This document shows positions 43,785 through 52,656 of a DNA stretch of 64,000 nt, in pieces. The notes under the pieces were generated by a model. That model had not been told where the DNA came from. It saw nothing but the letters and a program-made list of their open reading frames with translations, and did not search any database. The first letter of the stretch is position 1; each line of letters opens with the position of its first letter. The position numbers and the translations under genes are program-made. Source of the stretch: Chloroflexota bacterium (lineage in GTDB: Bacteria; Chloroflexota; Anaerolineae; Aggregatilineales; Phototrophicaceae); NCBI GenBank assembly GCA_026707745.1, contig JAPOWG010000104.1:122451-186450 (forward strand), read 5' to 3'.

Positions 43785-45578
43785 ATGAACAAGCGGGTAA
43801 TGCGGGTCCTGTTGGTTTTTCTATTATTGCTTGCGCTGCCGGCGAGCGCGCAAGAATTCGAAGAGGCGCCGGGTCCGGGCTTGGGCGGCATCATCATTGA
43901 CGCCAGCACCGCCGGCGATCCGGCGACATTCAATCCGCTGATCGGCGGTGATAGCGCGTCCAGCGCTGTCTATAGCTGGCTATATCCGTCCATCATCGGC
44001 GTAAGCCCCTATACCGGCCTGGAAGAGCCAAATCTCGACGGCGCCATGGCAGCAGGTTGGGAATACGATGAGACCGGAACCGTACTGACAGTCCATCTTC
44101 GTCAGGACATTGCCTGGAATGATGGCACGCCGATCACATCCGCGGACTACATGTGGGCGGTCGAAGCGACGCGCAGCGGCCAAATCGACAGCCCGCGCGC
44201 CGGCATCTTCCAGACAATGGCGGATGGCACGCCGGCAGGCGGCAAGATCGTCAGCATTGAAGCGCCGGATGACTACACGGTGGTCGTGACTTTTTCCGAA
44301 GCGGACTGCATCTCCTTCAGCGACGTCAATGACATCACGCCTGTGCCGGCGCATGTATTCTCCGAGCTATATGGCGACAATTACGCCGCTATGATGGACG
44401 ATCCGCGGCGGATCCCGACTGTATCCTTCGGTCCTTTCAAAGACGTCGAATTCGCTTCGGGCGAGCGCATCAGCTTGATCGCCGATCAAGCCTATCCCGA
44501 TGCCATCCTGGGTTATGTCAGCCCGGCCGAAAGCGTGACCCTGCAAGTAGCCGACGAGAATGTCGCGACCGAACGCTTCATCGCCGGCGAATTCACGATT
44601 ATCGGCGTGCCCTCCATCCGTCAAGAAGACTTCCGGACCGACCCCGAGCTGCTGGAATTCCCGCGGTACGAATTCACGGGCAACGGTTTCACATTCTTCG
44701 GCATGAATCATGCCAATCCGGACAATCCGCAGCCCGGTTTCGATGAAGAGGGCAATCTGATCCCGCAAGAGCCGCATCCGGTTTTGGGTGACCGGCTGGT
44801 GCGTCAGGCGATTTCGCACGCCGTTGATATGGACGCGCTGATCGAGGGCATCCGCGAAGGCAACGGCTTCAAGGTTGCCACCCACACGATCCCGACTTCC
44901 TGGGTCTACAACCCTGACCTGCAATATGAATACAACCCGGAATTGGCGATGGAGAAGCTCACGCAGGCCGGCTGGATTGACGACGATGACGATCCGGGTA
45001 CGGCTCGCATTTGCCAGGATTGCCTCTTTGCGCGCGAGGTTGACGAGGCCTTCAACGGCAGCGAACTCACGCTCGACTTGCACGTGCCGGCCGGATCCGA
45101 TATCGGCGAACAGATGGGACTTTTCTTCCAGGCGGAGATGAACAAGGTCGGCTTTAATGCCATCTTCGAGACGATCGACTGGGGAAGCGCCTTCCTGCCG
45201 GAACTGACGGGCCAGACCTTCGACATGAACATGTTGGGCTGGAGCCTGGGCTTGCCGGTGGATCCCGATATTTCGTCCTTCTACTATCCGGAAGTTGACG
45301 TGCCCGGCTCGGGCTTCAATTTCGGCTCGTATTACAACGCCGAACTGATCGAACTGAATGACCAAGCCCGGGTCGTGCCTGGCTGCGATGTGGAAGCGCG
45401 CGCCGAGATCTACGCAAGAGTGCAGGAAATCCTATTCGAGGACATGCCGTATTTCTACATGTATGTTTCCGAATCGATGACCGCTACGCAGCCGGGACTG
45501 GGCAATTGGCATCCGACGCCGATCTCGCGCACGTATTCGCTCGATGCCTGGATCGCGCCGGAAGTGACGCAGCCCTAA
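43785..45578 (+). CDS. ABC transporter peptide-binding protein (family 5, DppA/OppA-like)
   Basis: A 597-aa binding protein with a Sec signal peptide (VLLVFLLLLALPASAQ, likely cut at ASA|QE). The family-5 body is clear: DASTAGDPATFNPLIGGDSAS, LRQDIAWNDGTPITSADYMWAVEA, RQAISHAVDMDALIEGI and the C-terminal FEDMPYFYMYVSES. AAGGAAGG precedes the ATG. It likely binds oligopeptides or similar nitrogen-rich solutes. Two DppB/DppC-type permeases follow after a 410-bp repeat-filled gap; no ATPase genes follow. Confidence 0.93.
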   Translation: MNKRVMRVLLVFLLLLALPASAQEFEEAPGPGLGGIIIDASTAGDPATFNPLIGGDSASSAVYSWLYPSIIGVSPYTGLEEPNLDGAMAAGWEYDETGTVLTVHLRQDIAWNDGTPITSADYMWAVEATRSGQIDSPRAGIFQTMADGTPAGGKIVSIEAPDDYTVVVTFSEADCISFSDVNDITPVPAHVFSELYGDNYAAMMDDPRRIPTVSFGPFKDVEFASGERISLIADQAYPDAILGYVSPAESVTLQVADENVATERFIAGEFTIIGVPSIRQEDFRTDPELLEFPRYEFTGNGFTFFGMNHANPDNPQPGFDEEGNLIPQEPHPVLGDRLVRQAISHAVDMDALIEGIREGNGFKVATHTIPTSWVYNPDLQYEYNPELAMEKLTQAGWIDDDDDPGTARICQDCLFAREVDEAFNGSELTLDLHVPAGSDIGEQMGLFFQAEMNKVGFNAIFETIDWGSAFLPELTGQTFDMNMLGWSLGLPVDPDISSFYYPEVDVPGSGFNFGSYYNAELIELNDQARVVPGCDVEARAEIYARVQEILFEDMPYFYMYVSESMTATQPGLGNWHPTPISRTYSLDAWIAPEVTQP

Positions 45579-45609
45579 GAAAGCCAGTCTTTGAATTGCG
45601 CGTTCCCAA

Positions 45610-45985
45610 ACCCTCACCCCAAGCCCCTGTCCCATAAAGGGAGCTGAGGACATGACAGCTTTGATCCGATTGGCTATGAAAGCGACAGGACAACGATCAC
45701 AAGCATCTTATTGGGCGAAAATTGTAGGGGCGACTCTGTGAGTCGCCCGAAATCTCCCCAGAGATTACAAGTTTTGCAGCGGTATTCCGCCAAGTTAAAA
45801 CCTGTCATGTCCTGAGATAAAGGGAGAGGGGCTTATGCCACCCGTTGCGGGTTTGGTCATTGCCATTTCGACATTGTGCATACAGCGACACTCCCTTTCT
45901 CCTCTTGTGGGAGAATGGATCAGAGGGATGAGAGGTTGAAGTGAACGCCAAGCCACAATTGTCGGACAAGCCTCACAGGTGACCC
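45610..45985. repeat. R1 composite copy split by an insertion
   Basis: Starts ACCCTCACCCCAAGCCCC at 45610, is interrupted at 45644-45816, and resumes through TTATGCCACCCGTTGCGG, CTCTTGTGGGAGAAT (45901) and TCGGACAAGCCT (45961), parallel to the copy at 43144-43335. It lies between the binding protein and permease genes. Confidence 0.7.
45644..45816. mobile_element. 173-bp MITE-like element with TIRs and 10-bp target duplication
   Basis: The left end CTGAGGACATGACAG and the inverted right end CTCAGGACATGACAG match at 14 of 15 bases. The element is flanked on both sides by ATAAAGGGAG (45634-45643 and 45817-45826). It has no coding capacity and itself contains an R2 hairpin (45724-45748). Removing it and one flank restores an uninterrupted R1 copy. 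Confidence 0.8.
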
Positions 45986-45988
45986 GGT

Positions 45989-47068
45989 ATGCAACGGTAC
46001 ATCGTCCGTCGCCTCCTGCAAGCTATACCCACGTTCTTTGGCATTACGATCATCGTCTATATCATCATGCTGCTGGCGCCCGGCGATCCGGTTGCCTTGA
46101 TGACTTTTGATCCCAGCATCAGGCAGGACGAGCGCGAACGCTTGGCCATCAAACTCGGGGTCAACGACCCCTTTCATATTCAATACTTGCGCTGGCTGAT
46201 CGGCGATGACTGGATGCTGGTTGACAGCAATGCCGATGGCGAGGTCGATTCCTGGGGCGACAACTACGGCATCTTGCGCGGCGACTTCGGCAGCTCATTC
46301 AAGTTTCGCGGATCGAACCCGCTAGATCTGATCAGCCAGCGGCTGGGCGCCACAATCGAATTGAATATCGCCGTCGTTCTAATTGGCGTGACTGGCGGGC
46401 TGCTGATTGGCGTGTTGGCTGCGGTGCAGCGCGGTCGCGCTTTCGACAAATCGTCGAGGATCTTCGCGGTACTGGGGGATTCTGTGCCGGTTTTTTGGTT
46501 TGCTTTGTTGGCGATCATGCTGATGGGCCTGGTTTTGCCGCGGGCACTGGAACCGCATGGCATCGGGGACGGCAGTCCCTTTTTGCCCATGGGAGGTCGC
46601 TGTCCGCCGGTGCGCGGGGGCTGCCCGCCAATCTACGCGCGCCTGCACTATATGATCTTGCCGGTGCTGGTCAGCGCCCTGGGACCCATCGCTGGCTGGT
46701 CGCGCTTCATGCGGGCGTCAATGCTGGAAACAATCAATAGCGATTACATCCGCACTGCGAAAGCAAAAGGTCTGACGAGCCGCGGCGTGTGGATAGGGCA
46801 CGGGCTGCGCAACGCTATCATTCCGCTGATGGTGTTTTTGGGTCCGCTGATGTTTGGGTTGATCGGCGGCTCGGTCATTATCGAGCGCATATTTTCCTGG
46901 CCCGGGATCGGTCTGCTGCTATTTGATTCCGTTGTCAGTCGCGACTATCCCGTTGTTATGACATCGGTCGTCATCGGATCTATATTGGCGATGCTGGGTT
47001 ACATCGCGGCAGATATTCTATACGCCCTGTCCGACCCTCGCGTTCGCTTCTCAGGAGCGAGACCATGA
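45989..47068 (+). CDS. Peptide ABC transporter permease (DppB/OppB-like)
   Basis: A 359-aa permease: RYIVRRLLQAIPTFFGITIIVYIIMLLAPGDP at the N-terminus, the binding-protein-dependent transport motif around RTAKAKGLTSRGVWIGHGLRNAIIP, and six helices. The first periplasmic loop contains DSNADGEVD (79-87), an EF-hand-like Ca2+-loop pattern not part of the family core. AGGTGA precedes the ATG. Its stop overlaps the next permease as ATGA. Confidence 0.92.
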   Translation: MQRYIVRRLLQAIPTFFGITIIVYIIMLLAPGDPVALMTFDPSIRQDERERLAIKLGVNDPFHIQYLRWLIGDDWMLVDSNADGEVDSWGDNYGILRGDFGSSFKFRGSNPLDLISQRLGATIELNIAVVLIGVTGGLLIGVLAAVQRGRAFDKSSRIFAVLGDSVPVFWFALLAIMLMGLVLPRALEPHGIGDGSPFLPMGGRCPPVRGGCPPIYARLHYMILPVLVSALGPIAGWSRFMRASMLETINSDYIRTAKAKGLTSRGVWIGHGLRNAIIPLMVFLGPLMFGLIGGSVIIERIFSWPGIGLLLFDSVVSRDYPVVMTSVVIGSILAMLGYIAADILYALSDPRVRFSGARP

Positions 47069-47991
47069 CTAGAGGCCGGTCCGCAATCAAGATAGCGAAA
47101 CTCAAGCACCGTCATGACGACCGGTTTACGCCATCGCTGAACCTCTACCAGAAAGCCTTTCGGCGTATTCGCAGCGACCGCCCCACCCTGCTGGCTATGT
47201 CGGTACTTGTCGTCTTTGTCCTGTTGGCGCTTTTCGCGCCTTTCCTCAGCGAGACCATTTTTCAAGTCGACCAAGTGACACAGGCGGTGCGCAACAAGTA
47301 TTTGCCGCTTTTTTCCGAAGGTCACGTGTTGGGAACCGACGAGCTGGGGCGGGATCACCTCAGCAGATTGCTCTACGGCGGGCGGATTTCACTGGGAATC
47401 GGCGTTGCGGCCGCCGTATTGTCGCTGGGCATTGGCATCGTTGTCGGGGTGTTTGCCGGCTTCTACGGGGGCATCGCAGATGATCTGATCAACTGGTTCA
47501 TGATCACTCTCAATTCCATTCCGGGGCTCTATCTGTTGATCATTATTACTACGCTGCTGTCACCAGCCCCCTTGACGCTGGTGCTGATCTTCGGCATGTT
47601 GGGCTGGACGGGCACAACACGCCTGGTTCGCGCGGAGACTTATTCCATCAAAGAACGCGAATACATTATCGCAGCCCGCGCCATGGGCGCGTCGAACCGG
47701 CGCATTATGTTCATCCATATCGTACCCAATATCTTTTCTTTGCTGATCATCACCTTGTCGCAGGCGATCGGCGGCCTGATTTTAGCCGAGTCAGCACTTA
47801 GTTTTCTGGGATTCGGCGTGCAACCGCCGACGCCGACTTGGGGCAATATGCTGAGCGGTGGCTTGGAATACGCGCGCAAGGCGCCGCATCTGGTCTATTT
47901 GCCGGGGCTTCTGATCACCACTACGGTCTTTTGCCTGTACTTGATCGGCGACGGCCTGCGCGACGCATTTGATCCGAAAATTGCCGATTGA
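47065..47991 (+). CDS. Peptide ABC transporter permease (DppC/OppC-like)
   Basis: A 308-aa permease overlapping the DppB-like gene by ATGA. It has the N-terminal helix after a charged segment (FRRIRSDRPTLLAMSVLVVFVLLALFAPFLS), LGTDELGRDHLSRLLYGGRISLGIG, the EAA-type AARAMGASNRRIMFIHIVPN and GLILAESALSFLGFGVQPPTPTWGNML, all typical of DppC. The operon ends here; ATPases of the DppD/DppF kind must be encoded elsewhere. Confidence 0.93.
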   Translation: MTRGRSAIKIAKLKHRHDDRFTPSLNLYQKAFRRIRSDRPTLLAMSVLVVFVLLALFAPFLSETIFQVDQVTQAVRNKYLPLFSEGHVLGTDELGRDHLSRLLYGGRISLGIGVAAAVLSLGIGIVVGVFAGFYGGIADDLINWFMITLNSIPGLYLLIIITTLLSPAPLTLVLIFGMLGWTGTTRLVRAETYSIKEREYIIAARAMGASNRRIMFIHIVPNIFSLLIITLSQAIGGLILAESALSFLGFGVQPPTPTWGNMLSGGLEYARKAPHLVYLPGLLITTTVFCLYLIGDGLRDAFDPKIAD

Positions 47992-48080
47992 TACTTCCAC
48001 ATAGCGCGTCGACAACAATCCGGCGAAGTTGCTTCTTATTTCAAATCGACTTCGATGCCCCAACCGCCGCGAACGCGCTA

Positions 48081-48109
48081 TAGACAAGCCTGTAGCGACA
48101 TGATAACAT
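48081..48109 (+). promoter_or_regulatory. Putative sigma70-type promoter of rpsT
   Basis: TAGACA (48081-48086), 17-base spacer, TAACAT (48104-48109), about 75 bases before rpsT. Near the start codon GGAAC-TGAG-GTTCC could form a small leader hairpin. Confidence 0.45.
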
Positions 48110-48182
48110 TGCCCTTCGGTATACAGCGCGAGCAAGACGCTTTGAAAGGAGCACCGGGAACTGAGGTTCCTCGAACTGACTT

Positions 48183-48449
48183 ATGGCAACTCATAAATCC
48201 GCATTGAAGCGCATCAGACAAAACGAAAAACGTCGCTTGCACAATCGTACCTACCGCAATCGGGCTCGTACGCTGGTCAAGCAGGCGCGCACAGCCATTG
48301 AAAGCGGCGACCTGGAAGAAGCGCGTAAAGCAACCAGAGTCGCCGTCCGCGATCTGGATAAATTGGCCAGCCGCGGCGTTGTCCACAAACGCAATGCCGC
48401 GCGTCGCAAGAGCCGTTTGATGAAACAATTGGCGAGACTCGAATCCTAG
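48183..48449 (+). CDS. rpsT: 30S ribosomal protein S20
   Basis: An 88-aa basic protein that binds the 5' and 3' minor domains of 16S rRNA early in 30S assembly. The sequence ATHKSALKRIRQNEKRRLHNRTYRNRAR at the N-terminus and LASRGVVHKRNAARRKSRLMKQL at the C-terminus are diagnostic. It is a single-gene unit with its own probable promoter; no typical ribosome site is seen right before the ATG, though GAGG lies 16-20 bases upstream in a possible leader hairpin. Confidence 0.96.
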   Translation: MATHKSALKRIRQNEKRRLHNRTYRNRARTLVKQARTAIESGDLEEARKATRVAVRDLDKLASRGVVHKRNAARRKSRLMKQLARLES

Positions 48450-49136
48450 CACCGATGGCCTGGCCACTGCTAAATCGTCCTACGACATGTAGGAGCAGAG
48501 CTGCCTTCGTTTACAGTGGTGGTCCAGCCCCACGCACCCTCACTAGCACCAACAAAATCACGCAACGCAATAATAACAGTTGGCGGTAGGGGCGGCTGAC
48601 GGTCAGTGTCGAAGGGCCGTGTCTACGCGTCCTGCGCGACCGATAGTCAGTGTCGGCGGTCAGTGTCTACGCGACCATTCGTGTCTTTGCGGAAAAAAGC
48701 CCCTCTGTACCACGGGGAGGGGTACCCCCCTCCCCGTATACATACTGTATAGATACAGAAGCCAAAAAGGGCACATTTTATGCGCATTTTATGGCGTTTT
48801 ATGGACACTGTTTCGCCATGTATCGCTGCATCGAACCCGACAAAATATCGGACCAGCCTTACAGATTGCCAATATGGCGATGGCCGATGACATGTCAATC
48901 TAATGCGGCTGCCCTGGCCCTCTGGGAGCGAAATAATGCAATTCCAGGCGCTATCGGTCATAATATCGGTATCGTGGGATATTTGAGTTTGTCTGAATTA
49001 GCCCGATATCGATCAAAACCGCTCTGCTTCACAAGCGTGGTTGGCGAGGTAGATCGTCCGCGGTCTTGTAAACGGTATCGGCTTACAGAACGGCACAATC
49101 GCGCATACGCCACTTGAATGCAGTAATCTTGACCTA
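48450..49136. other. Long intergenic region with R3 repeats and a GC-rich palindrome
   Basis: R3 units repeat two to three times at 48588-48680 (GGTCAGTGTCGAAGGGC, TCAGTGTCGGCGGTCAGTGTC). A perfect 10-bp palindrome CGGGGAGGGG-TACC-CCCCTCCCCG lies at 48713-48736, followed by an AT-richer stretch with repeated TTTTATGGCG-like units (48777-48812). A 155-codon open frame across it starts in repeats and matches nothing I know. Confidence 0.55.
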
Positions 49137-50306
49137 ATGAGTATGGATGTCAAAGCAGTCGTCTCCAACTGGAATTGGCAGAACCTAGCGGATCTCGCCC
49201 AGTGGGTTGTAGACGAAGCTATGCAAATCCAACAGATCGCAGCGCCCACTTTTCATGAAAGAGCGCGGGCGATTCATGTCGTAAACCGGTTTCGCGAGTT
49301 CCGTCTGGATGACATCGCTATTGACGACCTGAACAACGTCTATGGGCGGATACCGGGCAAGCAATCCGATGTGGCCGTTCTGGTATTGGCGCATACTGAT
49401 ACCGTGTTTTCCGCTGATACAGACTTGAGCATTCAGCGATGCGGAAACCATATTTACGGACCCGGAATCGGTGACAATAGCGTTGGAGTCGCCGCCATGC
49501 TGGGCACGATTAAGTCGATTCAAGAATGCGGCCGCGCTCCGGATTGTGATATTTGGTTCGTCGCCGATAGCTGTGAAGAAGGTCTGGGAGATTTGCGCGG
49601 CGCCAAAGCGGCCTATGCCTGTTTGCGGCAACAGGTTTGCGCTGTGATCAACCTGGAAGGACTAGCCCTTGGTCATGTCTACAATGCGGGCATCGCGGTT
49701 CATCGTTTGCGAATAAGCGCCAAGACAGAAGGCGGCCATAGCTGGCTCCATCACGGCCGTCCCAGCGCGACACACGCCGTCATGAAACTGGGCCATCAAA
49801 TCGCCAGTTTGGAAGTGCCGGTCTCGCCACGCACAACATGTAATATTGGCATGATCGACGGTGGGCATGCGATCAACGCCATCGCTACGGAAGCGAGCCT
49901 CTGGCTGGACATGCGGTCGGTTTGCGCGGGGGCGCTGGCGGAGCTTCGCCAACGCGTCGGTCAACTGGTCAAGCAAAGCCGTCACGATGGCTTGCAAATC
50001 GAGATCGAGACCGTAGGCGAACGCCCTGCCGGTTCCATCGCCGATGATCATGTACTGGTGCAGGGCGCGCTGTCCTCGCTGGCCGAGATTGGCATCATGG
50101 GCAGCCTGGAGACGGGCAGCACCGATGGCAACGTTCCACTCTCGCAAGGTTGTCCGGCGGTCACGATCGGCATTACGCGCGGAGGAAACGCGCACCGTCT
50201 TGACGAATATATAGAAGTTGCGCCGATTCGTCTCGGACTCAAGCAATTGATCACGCTAGTCCTGGCGTCCGCAGGACATTACGCGAAGGCCCCGGTCGCG
50301 CAATAG
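49137..50306 (+). CDS. M20-family metallopeptidase (peptidase T/ArgE/CPG2-like)
   Basis: A 389-aa di-zinc exopeptidase-type protein: His86/Asp88 in LAHTDTV, bridging Asp113 in GIGDNSVG, catalytic Glu147 and ligand Glu148 in SCEEGLGD, and a C-terminal His in NAHRLDEYIE. The dimerisation domain lies in the middle (GGHSWLHHGRPSATHAV). Members cut small peptides or N-acyl amino acids. Two ATGs six bases apart begin it and no strong ribosome site is present. It may use products of the peptide importer upstream, but that is inference. Confidence 0.88.
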   Translation: MSMDVKAVVSNWNWQNLADLAQWVVDEAMQIQQIAAPTFHERARAIHVVNRFREFRLDDIAIDDLNNVYGRIPGKQSDVAVLVLAHTDTVFSADTDLSIQRCGNHIYGPGIGDNSVGVAAMLGTIKSIQECGRAPDCDIWFVADSCEEGLGDLRGAKAAYACLRQQVCAVINLEGLALGHVYNAGIAVHRLRISAKTEGGHSWLHHGRPSATHAVMKLGHQIASLEVPVSPRTTCNIGMIDGGHAINAIATEASLWLDMRSVCAGALAELRQRVGQLVKQSRHDGLQIEIETVGERPAGSIADDHVLVQGALSSLAEIGIMGSLETGSTDGNVPLSQGCPAVTIGITRGGNAHRLDEYIEVAPIRLGLKQLITLVLASAGHYAKAPVAQ

Positions 50307-50376
50307 CGGCGTGGCTGATGTTCTTACGCGTCATTTCCAGGAGCTGGCATATCCATTGGGCAAATGGCAAGGCCAT

Positions 50377-51627
50377 TCACATTTGGTCTAGCAGTTCCAG
50401 CAGCCGATTGATCTCCTCGATCGTATTGTATTGAGCGATTCCAACGCGGACCATGCCATCGGGGCGATTCAGTCGCTGCATGATCTCCAGGGCGTAATAG
50501 TCTCCGCTCCAGACGAAGACGTCATGCTCGGCCAGGCAAGCGGCGATTTCATCGGGCGACTTGCCGTCCAGTTCGAATGCGACCGTTGGAACGCGCCAGC
50601 CGAAACGCGAGTCATCGGTAATGCCAGCAATGCGCAGGCCGGCAATCGCCGACAAACCTTTGATCAACACAGCAAGCAAGCCGCGCTCGTATTCCCCCAC
50701 AGCCGTCATTCCACGCTTCATTTTGAGTCGTCCGCCGCAATAGCGTGGCAGATCCGCAGCGCCGAAGCGTTCGCCGATCATCTCCCAATGCCGCAGGCAG
50801 GCGAGCAGGCCGTTCCAGGTTTCATAGCTTGGGGTGCCGGTTTCCCAGCGATACGGCGCCAGATCTTTCGCCGGGCGCACTTTGAATACCGGCAGCTCGT
50901 TCAGCAGATCCTCGCGACCCCACATGATGCCCAAATGCGGGCCATAAAACTTGTAGGCGGAGCAAAGAAGAAAGTCGCAGTCAATATCCAGCACGTCAAT
51001 CGGGACGTGAGGCGCGCTTTGAACAGCATCGACGATATGCCAGGCGCCCACAGCATGCGCCATGGCTGCGATCTGCCGCACCGGATTGATGGTGCCAACC
51101 GCGTTAGAGGCGTGAACTGTAGCTACGATCCTGGTTTTTTCGCTCAGCGCCTCTTCAAGGGAGTCCATATCCAATGTGCAGTCAACTGTATGCAGGTCAA
51201 CCCACCTGATGCAACAGTCGCGCTGTTCCGCGATTGATATCCATGGCGATACGTTTGCATCGTGATCCATGCGCGTCAAGACGATTTCGTCGCCGGCTTT
51301 TAGCGTAGTCGCAATGGCGCGGCTCAATGCGAAGTTCAAAGTGGTCATGTTAGGACCGATTACGATTTCGGAAGGGCTGGCCGCGTTGAGGAAATCGGCC
51401 ATTTTCTGACGAACCTGGTCCACCATCTCATCATTTCGGCGGCTGGTATGGAAGAAACCGCCCGAATTGGCGTTCATGGTGCGATAATATCCGCAGACCG
51501 CGTCAATCACACTTTGAGGCACTTGTGTTCCGGCGGGATTATCCAAGAATATCGGTTGGCGCGCATCCGGCGCAGAGGCCCGCAACGAAGGGAATAGTTC
51601 CCGTATGAAATTGGCATGAAAGCCCAT
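50377..51627 (-). CDS. Class V aminotransferase / cysteine desulfurase-like PLP enzyme
   Basis: A 416-aa fold-type I PLP enzyme: FLDNPAGTQVPQSVIDA at the N-terminus, Asp200 in HIVDAVQSAPH and the PLP lysine Lys226 in LLCSAYKFYGPH. It belongs to the SufS/NifS-like subgroup, but I see no clear active-site Cys loop before the C-terminus; FVWSGDYYALEIM occupies the end region. A desulfurase, selenocysteine lyase-like or other lyase activity are all possible. ATG 51627 with GAGG upstream is preferred to a TTG seven codons earlier. No suf genes adjoin it. Confidence 0.83.
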   Translation of the reverse strand: MGFHANFIRELFPSLRASAPDARQPIFLDNPAGTQVPQSVIDAVCGYYRTMNANSGGFFHTSRRNDEMVDQVRQKMADFLNAASPSEIVIGPNMTTLNFALSRAIATTLKAGDEIVLTRMDHDANVSPWISIAEQRDCCIRWVDLHTVDCTLDMDSLEEALSEKTRIVATVHASNAVGTINPVRQIAAMAHAVGAWHIVDAVQSAPHVPIDVLDIDCDFLLCSAYKFYGPHLGIMWGREDLLNELPVFKVRPAKDLAPYRWETGTPSYETWNGLLACLRHWEMIGERFGAADLPRYCGGRLKMKRGMTAVGEYERGLLAVLIKGLSAIAGLRIAGITDDSRFGWRVPTVAFELDGKSPDEIAACLAEHDVFVWSGDYYALEIMQRLNRPDGMVRVGIAQYNTIEEINRLLELLDQM

Positions 51628-51812
51628 GGACTTATCCTCGACACTCAAGAGAATCGCGAGAACAGTACTATAGCTAACTCGCTCAGGATAGATGTATTTT
51701 CAGGTGGAGAATTCAGTGACCATGTCAAGGTCGGCTGGCGCAGGGCGCAGTTGGCGAGAGTGGTTAACTTGGCAGCATGTCGTTACAAAGCGCCATAGAC
51801 TTGTGTCGTATT

Positions 51813-51837
51813 GGGCGACTCACAGAGTCGCCCCTAC
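51813..51837. repeat. R2 hairpin copy
   Basis: GGGCGACTCACAGAGTCGCCCCTAC; the reverse complement is almost the same as the copy at 45724-45748 inside the MITE. It lies between the class V aminotransferase and the transporter ATPase ends. Confidence 0.7.
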
Positions 51838-51894
51838 AAAGCTTGTCTGTATGTTGCGTCGGCTATGTAAAAGGAGCGCAGAATTGTGGGCGTT

Positions 51895-52656
51895 TCAACT
51901 ATCAGGAAGGTCAATGGCGGCCCGCGCCTCCCGCACCAAGCGCAAGAAGGTCTCGCGGTAGATCATGTTTATCGCGCGTGGGCGCTCCAGGCCAATTGCG
52001 ATATCAGCGACCAGTTGTCCCGGACGACTCGACATCACGACGACCCGATCCGCCATAAGCACTGCTTCGTTGATATCATGCGTGACCATGACAACTGTCT
52101 GTCTGTGTTCGCGCCACAGATCCAGCAGTTCCAAGCTGATCTTTTCTCTGGTCATGGCGTCCAGCGCCCCGAATGGCTCATCCAGAAGCAATGCCCTGGG
52201 CCGCTGCACAATCACCCTTCCCAGCGCAACGCGCTGCGCCATGCCCCCCGACAACTCGGCCGGGTAAGACAGGGCGAAGTCTTGCAGATGCAACTGGGGC
52301 AGCAATTCATTAACGGCCTTATGCCGCCGCGCTTTGTCGACGCCCGCCAACTCCAGCGGCAGCGCAATGTTGTCGATCACTGTGCGCCAGGGCATTAGAT
52401 TAGCGTCTTGAAACATGATGGCGAGCGTTGAGAGTGGGCCGGTTATTGGCAAGTCGTCGCCGGCGACGCTTCCCGATGTTGCGGGTTGCAGCCCGGCCAG
52501 GGTACGAATCAAGGTGCTTTTGCCACAGCCGCTGGGACCTACGATGCATAGGAATTCGCCAGGCGAGATCTCCAGCGAAATCGGTCCCAATGCGGGCAGG
52601 CGTCCCGCGTCCGGCGTCTTAAAATCAACGACGAGCTCGCGCAGGCTCAGCTTCAC
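51895..52656 (-). CDS. ABC transporter ATP-binding protein (RibZ-like; TauB/SsuB family)
   Basis: A 253-aa ATPase with Walker A GPSGCGKST (40-48), signature LSGGMAQR (135-142) and Walker B LLLDEPFGALD. It belongs to the nitrate/taurine/HMP-precursor branch. Its GTG start overlaps the binding-protein stop (GTGA), so it is the third gene of the FMN-riboswitch operon and probably energises flavin or flavin-precursor uptake. Confidence 0.9.
   Translation of the reverse strand: MKLSLRELVVDFKTPDAGRLPALGPISLEISPGEFLCIVGPSGCGKSTLIRTLAGLQPATSGSVAGDDLPITGPLSTLAIMFQDANLMPWRTVIDNIALPLELAGVDKARRHKAVNELLPQLHLQDFALSYPAELSGGMAQRVALGRVIVQRPRALLLDEPFGALDAMTREKISLELLDLWREHRQTVVMVTHDINEAVLMADRVVVMSSRPGQLVADIAIGLERPRAINMIYRETFLRLVREARAAIDLPDS

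Noticed and set aside
48650..49117. 155-codon plus-strand frame after rpsT
   Set aside because: Begins inside R3 repeats, crosses a palindrome, lacks a ribosome site and resembles no family.
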